Source of the DNA: Paenibacillus dendritiformis
GTDB lineage: Bacteria > Bacillota > Bacilli > Paenibacillales > Paenibacillaceae
Reading direction: 5' to 3'
NCBI RefSeq assembly: GCF_015845845.1
Contig: NZ_LDIG01000138.1
Coordinates: 1-50,144 of the forward strand
Length of the DNA: 50,144 bases
How positions within the stretch are numbered: the first letter of the stretch is position 1; each line of letters begins with the position of its first letter. The position numbers and the translations under genes were made by a program. Positions 17,283 to 24,584 of the stretch are shown here, piece after piece. A model generated the notes under the pieces. The model was not told the DNA's origin. It ran no database searches and saw only the letters and a program-made list of their open reading frames with translations.

Positions 17283-17324
17283 AGAGCCCCTTCGGACCTG
17301 CATCGCAGGCGAAAGGGGCTCTTG
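17283..17324. terminator. Bidirectional terminator between LysR gene and yugP
   Basis: The stem AAGAGCCCCTTCG / CGAAAGGGGCTCTT (one bulged A) encloses an inner GACCTGC / GCAGGC-like stem, between convergent genes. Confidence 0.8.
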
Positions 17325-17344
17325 TCATGATATCGGAAACGGGA

Positions 17345-18028
17345 TTATTCCCGATTGTTCGCGAAGATCATAATGAACTTGAGCAGTTCAAGAAGCGAGA
17401 TGAGGGCAGCCGCAACGTACGTCAGGGCGGCAGCGTTCAATACTTTGGCGACGCCGCGCTCCTCTTCGTTCGTAATGAAGCCTTCGGACACCATCAGCTC
17501 TCGCGCGCGGTTGCTCGCGTTGAACTCGACCGGCAGCGTGACCAGTTGGAACAGCACGGCGGCCGAGAAGAACAAAATCCCGACGAGAAGCAAGTTCGAC
17601 CATTGGAACAGCAGCCCGGCAATGATGAGGAACGGCGCTGCGCCCGACGTCAGATTGACGAGCGGGAACATGCGGTGCCGCAGCACGAGCATCGGATACG
17701 ATTGCTGATGCTGAATCGCATGGCCGACTTCGTGACAGGCTACCGAGATGGCCGAGATCGAGCTCTCGTAATAGACCGGCTCGGACAGCCGGACGACCCG
17801 ATGAATCGGATCATAGTGGTCGGTCAAGGCTCCCTGCACAGGCTCGATCGGGACATCATGCAGCCCGTTCGCATCGAGCATGCGGCGAGCCGCTTCGTAG
17901 CCGGTCATGCCGCTGCTGGCCTGCACTTGCGTGAAACGGTTGAACGTGCCTTTTACTCGGAATTGGGCCCAGATCGAGATGCCGAGCGCAATAAAAATCA
18001 AAAAATCCATAGGATGAAATAAAATCAT
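17345..18028 (-). CDS. YugP family zinc metallopeptidase (membrane)
   Basis: A 227-residue membrane protein. The zinc motif HEVGH lies at residues 99-103 within AISVACHEVGHAIQHQQSY, followed by two or three hydrophobic segments. FNASNRARELMVSEGFI near residue 180 is also typical of YugP. ATG 18028 follows TAGGAGGCAACAAT. It lies 54 bp behind the MerR gene on the same strand and ends at a shared terminator. The biological substrate is unknown. Confidence 0.9.
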   Translation of the reverse strand: MILFHPMDFLIFIALGISIWAQFRVKGTFNRFTQVQASSGMTGYEAARRMLDANGLHDVPIEPVQGALTDHYDPIHRVVRLSEPVYYESSISAISVACHEVGHAIQHQQSYPMLVLRHRMFPLVNLTSGAAPFLIIAGLLFQWSNLLLVGILFFSAAVLFQLVTLPVEFNASNRARELMVSEGFITNEEERGVAKVLNAAALTYVAAALISLLELLKFIMIFANNRE

Positions 18029-18082
18029 ATTGTTGCCTCCTATCCGGTACAGATGATGCGAGCTTATTCAGGACCGAAGATG

Positions 18083-18571
18083 TCACATCATGAAATGATT
18101 GTTCTTGTCAATAAAGGTGAGCAGCACCTCTATGCAGGCCGCACTCTGGGCGCCGAGACGGTTGAACAGTCTGCGGGCCTGGGTCGGCTTCAGCTGGTCG
18201 AGCATCGGCTTCAATTCCTTCGCCTCGCGCTCCAGCTTCTGCATGTGCAGCTGCAGCTCCGTCAGCCGGTCGGCAAGCTCTTGTTCCGCCGACGCGTGCC
18301 TCAGCTGCGCGAAATACTGCTTGATTTCCTCCAGCGAATATTTTTCTCTCTTCATTTGATGAATACGTTTGAGCCGCTCGATGGTTTCAAGGCTGTACAG
18401 ACGATAGTTCGTATCTGTCCGTCCTGCCGGCTCGATTAGCCCGATTGTCGTATAATAATCAATTGTCCGCTGGCTGACCTTCGCCGCACGGGCAAGCTCT
18501 CCGATCCGAATTAGCGACTTATTCCCATCGTCCTCACCTCTCTTTTTTATTACTATGATACTAAAAACCAA
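18083..18571 (-). CDS. MerR family transcriptional regulator, start apparently disrupted
   Basis: The conserved part reads IRIGELARAAKVSQRTIDYY, a MerR helix-turn-helix, then NYRLYSLETIERLKRI and a coiled-coil-rich dimerisation half. The only in-frame standard start is TTG 18571, which lies inside the predicted -35/operator region and has no ribosome binding site. A well-placed ATG at 18528, behind GAGGTGAGGA (18540-18531), is out of frame by one base and stops after five codons. One extra G in the GGG after that ATG would restore M-G-N-K-S-L-I-R-I-G. The gene is either frameshifted, misread at a homopolymer, or uses an odd start. The coordinates give the longest frame. Confidence 0.75.
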   Translation of the reverse strand: MVFSIIVIKKRGEDDGNKSLIRIGELARAAKVSQRTIDYYTTIGLIEPAGRTDTNYRLYSLETIERLKRIHQMKREKYSLEEIKQYFAQLRHASAEQELADRLTELQLHMQKLEREAKELKPMLDQLKPTQARRLFNRLGAQSAACIEVLLTFIDKNNHFMM

Positions 18572-18598
18572 ACCATACAGTCAAACGTGATGGTTTGG
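18555..18598 (-). promoter_or_regulatory. MerR-gene promoter with inverted-repeat operator
   Basis: A perfect 9-bp inverted repeat CCAAACCAT...ATGGTTTGG (18568-18576 and 18590-18598, 13-bp spacer) covers TTGACT (minus strand, 18584-18579). TATCAT (18560-18555) follows after an 18-bp spacer. The long spacer and the dyad are typical of MerR-controlled promoters, so autoregulation is likely. Confidence 0.6.
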
Positions 18599-18664
18599 CG
18601 AAAAAAGTACAATTTTTGCACGATTTTCAAGTGAGGACACAGGTCGATTTTCCCTGGAAAACAT

Positions 18665-18702
18665 AGAAAAAAAGCCGGTTAGCGCACTTTTTTGTCCGGC
18701 TT
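18665..18702 (-). terminator. Terminator overlapping the end of the MFS gene
   Basis: On the minus strand AAGCCGG / CCGGCTT (7 bp, 17-nt loop) is followed by seven T residues. The 5' arm lies inside the last codons of the transporter. Confidence 0.75.
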
Positions 18703-19887
18703 AATGAACAAGAACACGAGGATGAGCGCAATGACGGACAGGACCGTAACGACGATAAAAATGAGGCGATGGGACTTGTCCATCATCCAGCTGAACAGCG
18801 GCGGCCCGAAGGCGACTCCGAGGAAGCGAAGGCTGCTGTAGAGCGATGTGATCATGCCGCGCTGCGCCTTCTCCACCGCGCCGGTGATCATCGTGTTCAG
18901 ACATGGCAGCAGTAAGCCCGTCCCGATGCTGCTCACCGTAATGAGCGCGATAAAGCCGTACACGTTTTTGTAGAAGAAAATCGTGCATCCGAGCGAGACC
19001 GCCATAAGCAGCAGGCCGATATTCATCAGCCAGCGAATCAGCACGCCGTTCTTTTTGATGAGCGAACCGGTAATATAGGCGGTCGTCACCATGCCGAGCA
19101 GCGGAATGGCAAGGACAAGACCCTTGACGATCCCTTTCAAATTGTACGGCTTTTCCTCCAAAATGTCGGATAAATAGAACAGGATGCCGAACAGGATAAA
19201 CAAGGACAGCGCCCCGGCAAAAAAGGCGGGAACGAGCCAGCGTCCCTGCTGCTTGAAGATTTGTCCGATGTTCCGAATATACGTTTTGAGCGGCTGCGGC
19301 TTCTTCTTCCGTTCCGGTTCCTTAATGAGGAAGATAACCGCGACCAGCGACAAGGCGCAAAATACGGGAAACGCAAAAAAGGGCGCCGTCCACGTCAGCA
19401 GGGCAAGCGCCGAACCGAGTATCGGGCTGATTACCTTGCCGCTGCCGTTGGAAGCTTCGATCAGGCCCAAAGCCTGGCTCTCCTGGGCGTCCTTGTACAA
19501 ATCGCCGACGAGGGCCATCGCGATCGAGGCCGTTCCTGCCGCACCCAGACCCTGGACCGCGCGGAAGCCGATCAGGATGCCGTAGGATTCCCATAAGGCC
19601 CCAAGCCCGGTGACGATCCCTGCCGCCCCGTAAACGATCAGCGAGGGGATAATAATCGCCTTGCGTCCGAAGCGATCCGACAAATAGCCTGCGATCGGAA
19701 TAATCAGGCCCGCCGATACGGAGAACAAGGTAATGATGAGACTGGTCTGCAGCTGAGTCAGATGCAGATGACGCTTGACCTCCGGCAAAATGGGAACAAG
19801 CATCGAGTTGCCCAACACGAGCACAAGCGGTACGGTGGCGATCGCCGTATATTCAAGCCATAGGGAGGAGCTTCGTTGTTTGGCCAT
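18679..19887 (-). CDS. MFS transporter, drug/H+ antiporter type
   Basis: A 402-residue, 12-helix major facilitator protein. GYLSDRFGRKAIIIPSLIVY around residues 67-86 is the DHA-type loop 2-3 motif, and GFRAVQGLGAAGTASIAMAL around 108-127 is motif C-like and typical of antiporters. ATG 19887 follows GAAAGGAACCTGATC; the longer frame adds 12 residues without a site. A terminator separates it from the MerR gene downstream on the same strand. MerR regulators frequently control exporters, so the pair may be linked, but that is inference. Confidence 0.9.
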   Translation of the reverse strand: MAKQRSSSLWLEYTAIATVPLVLVLGNSMLVPILPEVKRHLHLTQLQTSLIITLFSVSAGLIIPIAGYLSDRFGRKAIIIPSLIVYGAAGIVTGLGALWESYGILIGFRAVQGLGAAGTASIAMALVGDLYKDAQESQALGLIEASNGSGKVISPILGSALALLTWTAPFFAFPVFCALSLVAVIFLIKEPERKKKPQPLKTYIRNIGQIFKQQGRWLVPAFFAGALSLFILFGILFYLSDILEEKPYNLKGIVKGLVLAIPLLGMVTTAYITGSLIKKNGVLIRWLMNIGLLLMAVSLGCTIFFYKNVYGFIALITVSSIGTGLLLPCLNTMITGAVEKAQRGMITSLYSSLRFLGVAFGPPLFSWMMDKSHRLIFIVVTVLSVIALILVFLFIKPDKKVR

Positions 19888-20121
19888 GATCAGGTTCCTT
19901 TCCTGCGTAATATCTAGAGACAATCATTGCAAGCACGTCGTTACTATTCCCAAGGGAGGAAGGAGTCATACCCGCGGCTTAGGGGCGAAAGGATCGTATT
20001 TTATGCAGAAAAAGGGTACAATACATACAAAAGCACATGTTCAGACTTGCCTGCCGGAGTGCGTGTCCCGGCAACGAAGTTAATAACGAACGCGGATAAG
20101 ATAAAGGAGAGATCGCGGTAA

Positions 20122-20685
20122 ATGAAAAAAAGTGCAGGCGTGCTGATCGTCGGCGTGCTGTTCATTCTCTTCGGCGTGTGGCAGAATCTAAGCCAGTCTT
20201 CGGTCTCATCGACCGAAACGAGGCAAGGCTCGGCCGAAGTCGCCCTGCCGGAAGAGACAGGGCCCCAAGTAGGGAAGCTGGCGCCTTCGTTCACGCTCGA
20301 GACCGCCGAAGGAACGAAATATAAGGTGGGCGGCAAGCAGGATAAACCGATCTTTTTGAATTTCTGGGCTTCCTGGTGCACCCCGTGCCAGGCAGAAGCG
20401 CCCGATCTTGTCAAATTGCATGCCAAGTATAAGGATAAGCTGGAACTTCTGTCGGTCAATGTGACGAATTATGATACGAAGGAAAAAGCGATGGAGTTCG
20501 TGAACCAGTACGGGATGGTCAACCCGGTGCTCTGGGACGAGAAGGGAGAGGCTTATAAGCTGTATAACGGCATCGCCTTTCCGACCAATATTTTGATTGA
20601 CAAAAACGGAGTCATCCGCGAGCTGTTCATCGGACTGCGCCCGCCGAAGGAATTGGAAAAGGGCATCGACAAGCTCATTGACTGA
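20122..20685 (+). CDS. ResA/TlpA-like extracytoplasmic thiol-disulfide oxidoreductase
   Basis: A 187-residue protein with an N-terminal signal anchor (residues 4-20) and a thioredoxin fold. The active site Cys86-Thr-Pro-Cys89 (FWASWCTPCQAEAP) and the cis-Pro segment FPTNILIDKNG are present. It should reduce or oxidise cysteines outside the membrane, for example in cytochrome c maturation as ResA does. No cytochrome genes are nearby. AAAGGAGAGATCGCGGTAA precedes ATG 20122. It ends at a terminator shared with cimA. Confidence 0.9.
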   Translation: MKKSAGVLIVGVLFILFGVWQNLSQSSVSSTETRQGSAEVALPEETGPQVGKLAPSFTLETAEGTKYKVGGKQDKPIFLNFWASWCTPCQAEAPDLVKLHAKYKDKLELLSVNVTNYDTKEKAMEFVNQYGMVNPVLWDEKGEAYKLYNGIAFPTNILIDKNGVIRELFIGLRPPKELEKGIDKLID

Positions 20686-20728
20686 CACTGGCCGTAATGT
20701 TTTCCGGCAAGTCGATCATGGAGAATCA

Positions 20729-20781
20729 GGGGGATGTCTCATTGTAGCTGAATACTACAAGGGACATCCCCTTTCGTTTTG
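20729..20781. terminator. Bidirectional terminator between the resA-like gene and cimA
   Basis: A 17-bp stem with one bulged A (GGGGATGTCTC-TTGTAG with CTACAAGGGACATCCCC) and a 7-nt loop, followed by TTTCGTTTT on the plus strand. Confidence 0.85.
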
Positions 20782-20796
20782 TCGCTTTGGTGAGGA

Positions 20797-22410
20797 TTAA
20801 TGGTTGACGAGCCCCAGCGGTTCTCGGCGTTCGGGAGCGAGATCCACCTTCTCTTTCCCCATAAGCGCATACCGTATGCTGTCTAAGAGAGCTTCCCAGC
20901 TCGCTTCTATCACGTTGCTCGAGACGCCGACCGTGCTCCATGTATTTTGAGAATCGGCCGACTCGATGAGCACCCGCACCTTGGCGGCTGTCGTATCATT
21001 CTCGTCCAATACGCGTACTTTATAATCGGTGAGATGCATATCTTCAATAAAAGGGTAGTGGCGGACGAGCGCTTTGCGAAGCGCGTTGTCAAGCGCATTC
21101 ACCGGACCGTTGCCCTCGGCAGCCATATACACGGTCTCATCGCCGACATTCAGCTTCACGATCGCTTCGGAATTGACTGAACGATCGGCCGCCTTCTCGA
21201 CGATCATTTTGAAGGAAGCGAAGGTGAACGGCTCCTCGTGCGATCCGGTCGCCTGGCGAAGCAGCAATTCGAGCGAGGCGTCCGCGCCTTCGAATTGGTA
21301 ACCCTGGTGCTCCAGTTCCTTGATGCGCTCGATAATGGCGCGGGTTGTCGGATTGCTGGCATCGAGCTCATAGCCGAGCTGCTGCGCCTTGGACAAGACA
21401 TTGCTCTGACCGGCCAGCTCCGAGACCAGCACCCGCTGCTTGTTGCCGACCTGCTCGGGCTCGATATGCTCATACGTGCGCGAATCCTTCATAATCGCCG
21501 AGACGTGGATGCCTCCCTTGTGAGCAAAGGCGGCGTTGCCGACGTAAGGCTGGTTGACCGGCATGTTCACATTGGCGATCTCGCTCACATACCGTGCGAC
21601 CGAAGTCAATTGCTTAAGCTGATCGCCGGAGACGCACGAGTATCCCATCTTCAATTGAAGATTCGGGATGATGGAGCACAGATTGGCATTGCCGCATCGC
21701 TCGCCGTAACCGTTCATCGTGCCCTGGACCTGGGTCGCTCCGGCTTCCACGGCCGCCAGCGTATTGGCGACGGCCAGCTCGCAATCATTATGCGTATGGA
21801 TGCCGAGCTTGATGTCGACATGGCTCTTGACGCTCCGGACGATGCTTGCAATCTCGTGCGGCAGCGTTCCGCCGTTCGTGTCGCACATCACGACCCAGTC
21901 CGCTCCCGCCTCCTCGGCGGCGCGAAGCACGGCCAGCGCGTATTCGGGATTATGCTTGTAACCGTCGAAGAAATGCTCCGCATCGAGCATCACTTCCATG
22001 TGGGCACGCTTCAAGTAGGCGATAGAGTCCGAGATCATGGACAGATTCTCTTCCAGCGTCGTCTCCAGCGCCGTATGGACGTGGAAATCCCATGACTTGC
22101 CTACGAGTGTCGCTGCGGGAACGCCCGCTTCGATGATGCGGTTCAGGCTCACGTCTTGCTCCGCCCGCGACATTTTGCGGCGGGTGCTCCCGAAGGCTGT
22201 CAACTTCGCTTGCCAGGAATACGACTTGACCCGCTTGAAGAACTCGATATCCTTGCCGTTGCTTCCCGGAATGCCGCCTTCAATATAGGACACTCCGAAG
22301 GCGTCCAGCTTGCGCGCGATTTTTATTTTATCATCCGCGGACAGGCTGATTCCTTCGCCCTGGGTGCCGTCGCGCAGCGTGGTATCAAAAATGGAAACGA
22401 ATGTCGACAT
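20797..22410 (-). CDS. cimA: (R)-citramalate synthase
   Basis: A 537-residue enzyme condensing acetyl-CoA and pyruvate to citramalate, the first step of a threonine-independent isoleucine route. The HMGL-like barrel begins with FDTTLRDGTQGEGISLS; GIHTHNDCELAVANTLAAVE and TQVQGTMNGYGERCGNANL follow. The C-terminal LeuA-type regulatory domain (~400-520) ends the protein. GTQGEG in place of the isopropylmalate-synthase GEQ context favours CimA over LeuA. ATG 22410 has AAGGGGGT upstream. It has an extended -10 promoter, and no T-box leader is visible in the ~55-nt leader. Confidence 0.93.
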   Translation of the reverse strand: MSTFVSIFDTTLRDGTQGEGISLSADDKIKIARKLDAFGVSYIEGGIPGSNGKDIEFFKRVKSYSWQAKLTAFGSTRRKMSRAEQDVSLNRIIEAGVPAATLVGKSWDFHVHTALETTLEENLSMISDSIAYLKRAHMEVMLDAEHFFDGYKHNPEYALAVLRAAEEAGADWVVMCDTNGGTLPHEIASIVRSVKSHVDIKLGIHTHNDCELAVANTLAAVEAGATQVQGTMNGYGERCGNANLCSIIPNLQLKMGYSCVSGDQLKQLTSVARYVSEIANVNMPVNQPYVGNAAFAHKGGIHVSAIMKDSRTYEHIEPEQVGNKQRVLVSELAGQSNVLSKAQQLGYELDASNPTTRAIIERIKELEHQGYQFEGADASLELLLRQATGSHEEPFTFASFKMIVEKAADRSVNSEAIVKLNVGDETVYMAAEGNGPVNALDNALRKALVRHYPFIEDMHLTDYKVRVLDENDTTAAKVRVLIESADSQNTWSTVGVSSNVIEASWEALLDSIRYALMGKEKVDLAPERREPLGLVNH

Positions 22411-22468
22411 ACTCGAAACCCCCTTCATTTAGTGCACGGACGATACAGTCCCGAAACTATATTTTCCT

Positions 22469-22477
22469 ATTATAGCA
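22469..22477 (-). promoter_or_regulatory. Extended -10 promoter of cimA
   Basis: On the minus strand TGCTATAAT matches TGnTATAAT, about 58 bp upstream of the start codon. The -35 region is weak. Confidence 0.6.
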
Positions 22478-22531
22478 TTCGAAAGAAGGATGTATAGTCC
22501 GTAATTTATGCGGCGGCAGAAATTGAGCCGG

Positions 22532-22560
22532 TTGTATTGGCGAACGGAAAGCGGTAAAAT
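22532..22560 (+). promoter_or_regulatory. Promoter of dinB
   Basis: TTGTAT, a 17-bp spacer and TAAAAT. A LexA-like box starts 7 bp after the -10 element. Confidence 0.7.
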
Positions 22561-22567
22561 GGAACTG

Positions 22568-22579
22568 GAACAGTTGTTC
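22568..22579. promoter_or_regulatory. LexA (DinR) SOS box at dinB
   Basis: GAAC-AGTT-GTTC is a perfect GAAC-N4-GTTC palindrome, the core of the Bacillus SOS box. It sits at the predicted transcription start of a DNA polymerase IV gene. Confidence 0.7.
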
Positions 22580-22619
22580 TGTTGGGGAACACTTCCACGA
22601 AGGAAGAAAGGTGAGAGAA

Positions 22620-23939
22620 ATGGGCGGTAAGGAAGAGGCGCGTGACCGGGTCGATCGGCACTATCCCCCGAAGGGCCGTGTCATCCTCCATGTGGATATG
22701 AACGCGTTTTATTGCTCCGTTCACGAAGCGGAGGACCCGGAGACGTATCGGGGCAAGCCGACGGCCGTCGCGGGCAGCATCGAGCTGCGCAAAGGAATTA
22801 TCGTCACCTGCTCCTATGCGGCCCGGAAGAGGGGAATCCGCACCGGGATGCTTGTGAAGCAGGCGCTGCGCCTCTGTCCCCAGCTTGTCTTGATCCGCCC
22901 GGATTTCTATCTGTACCGGCGTTATTCACAGGCATTTATTGCTATTGCGCGCGATTATACACCGCTGGTTGAAGTCGTATCCATTGACGAATGCTATATG
23001 GATATCAGCGGCTCGAAGTTATTCGGCACGCCGCTTGAGATCGCGAACGAGCTGCAGCAGCGCATCCGCGGCGAGCTATCGCTGCCTTGTTCGATCGGGA
23101 TCGCGCCGAACAAGCTGCTGGCGAAGATGGCTTCGGATATGAAGAAGCCGAACGGCATTACGGTGCTCCGCATCCGGGATGTGCCGAAGCTGCTATGGAA
23201 CAGGCCGTGCGGCGAACTGTTCGGCATCGGACAGAAGACCGCCACGAAGCTGTCGCGCTCGGGCATCCGCACGATCGGCGAACTGGCGCAGGCGGATGAA
23301 GCCCGTCTCGTCTCGCTGTTCGGCGTCCAGGGCCACTGGATGAAGCGGGCGGCGAACGGGCTGGATGAAGGGCCGGTTCGCCCGGAACGGGAGCCGAACA
23401 AGTCCGTCGGACATACGACGACACTGCCGCAGGATGTGACCGCGAAGGAGGATGTCCGCCGCGTGCTGCTCAATCTGGCCGATCAGGTGGCCCGCCGGAT
23501 GCGCAGGCAGCGGCTGATGGCCCAGACGGTTCAGATTACGATCCGCACGCCGGAGATGAAGACGATTACGCGTTCGGCCACGCTGGATTCGCCCACGGAC
23601 GATGCGGCCCGCCTGCTGGAAGAAGCTTGGCGCCTCTATGAGCAGCATTGGCCGCAGGATCGGCCGATCAGGCTCCTCGGAATTACGGGACAGAACATGG
23701 TGGCCAAGGAGGAGGCGGCGATTCAGCTCGATCTGTTCGACTTCGAGCAGCAGCCGAAGCGGGACCAGCTCATTCAAGCGATGGATCGGATCCGCGACAA
23801 GTACGGGGAGAACGCGCTCGTTACTCTGGGCATGCTGGGAGACGATCCTTCGGCGCTGCTGCGGAATCATAAAGTAAGGGGGACCTCCCTGCAAACGGAT
23901 TTTCTGCGACACGGAGACGGGGACAACCGATCCGATTAA
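22620..23939 (+). CDS. dinB: DNA polymerase IV (Y-family)
   Basis: A 439-residue translesion polymerase. The catalytic motifs are HVDMNAFYCSVHEAE near residue 24 and SIDECYMDISGSK near 121; IAPNKLLAKMASDMKKPNGI and helix-hairpin-helix sequence (GIGQKTATKLSRSGIRTIGE) follow. IQLDLFDF near the C-terminus is a sliding-clamp binding motif. The product has some 80 residues more than a compact DinB, with a disordered tail. ATG 22620 follows AAAGGTGAG; GTG 22611 overlaps that site. An SOS box lies upstream. Confidence 0.95.
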   Translation: MGGKEEARDRVDRHYPPKGRVILHVDMNAFYCSVHEAEDPETYRGKPTAVAGSIELRKGIIVTCSYAARKRGIRTGMLVKQALRLCPQLVLIRPDFYLYRRYSQAFIAIARDYTPLVEVVSIDECYMDISGSKLFGTPLEIANELQQRIRGELSLPCSIGIAPNKLLAKMASDMKKPNGITVLRIRDVPKLLWNRPCGELFGIGQKTATKLSRSGIRTIGELAQADEARLVSLFGVQGHWMKRAANGLDEGPVRPEREPNKSVGHTTTLPQDVTAKEDVRRVLLNLADQVARRMRRQRLMAQTVQITIRTPEMKTITRSATLDSPTDDAARLLEEAWRLYEQHWPQDRPIRLLGITGQNMVAKEEAAIQLDLFDFEQQPKRDQLIQAMDRIRDKYGENALVTLGMLGDDPSALLRNHKVRGTSLQTDFLRHGDGDNRSD

Positions 23940-23994
23940 TGCGGATCCGGCATCGGGAATCCGCGCGGGAACGCGATAAAATCGAGGATTTCGT

Positions 23995-24023
23995 TTGAAT
24001 TTCAACCCTGTTTGTATTATATT
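23995..24023 (+). promoter_or_regulatory. Promoter of the ferredoxin gene
   Basis: TTGAAT, a 17-bp spacer and TATATT, 53 bp before the start codon. Confidence 0.65.
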
Positions 24024-24042
24024 GATTACGGAGGAACCATGA

Positions 24043-24309
<267 letters not shown>

Positions 24310-24340
24310 CACTGCGTGGCATCAACATAGAGTAAGCTTG

Positions 24341-24368
24341 TCCCTGCTTGGAGCGGGGATTTTTTTTA
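24341..24368 (+). terminator. Rho-independent terminator of fer
   Basis: An 8-bp stem TCCCTGCT / AGCGGGGA with a 3-nt loop and eight T residues. Confidence 0.92.
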
Positions 24369-24482
24369 TTTATGGAAAGAATTCGTTATGCGCAAATATG
24401 GGCAAATTTCATGAGACCTGCATGCTTTTTTCTTTGCCAAAAGATACTGCGGCGCAAGCAATCCCGAGTGAGGCCGGTGTCA

Positions 24483-24512
24483 TTGCCAAGAATGCATTCC
24501 TCGTTCTACAAT
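24483..24512 (+). promoter_or_regulatory. Promoter candidate for the CHASE2 cyclase cluster
   Basis: TTGCCA, an 18-bp spacer and TACAAT, about 70 bp upstream of the cyclase start. The rest of 24370-24570 shows nothing else recognisable. Confidence 0.5.
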
Positions 24513-24584
24513 GTTATAGGTTAACGCCGCAACAATTGAATATATGAACATATCTTTATTTTGGCAGCCAGGGGGAGGGCTGGG

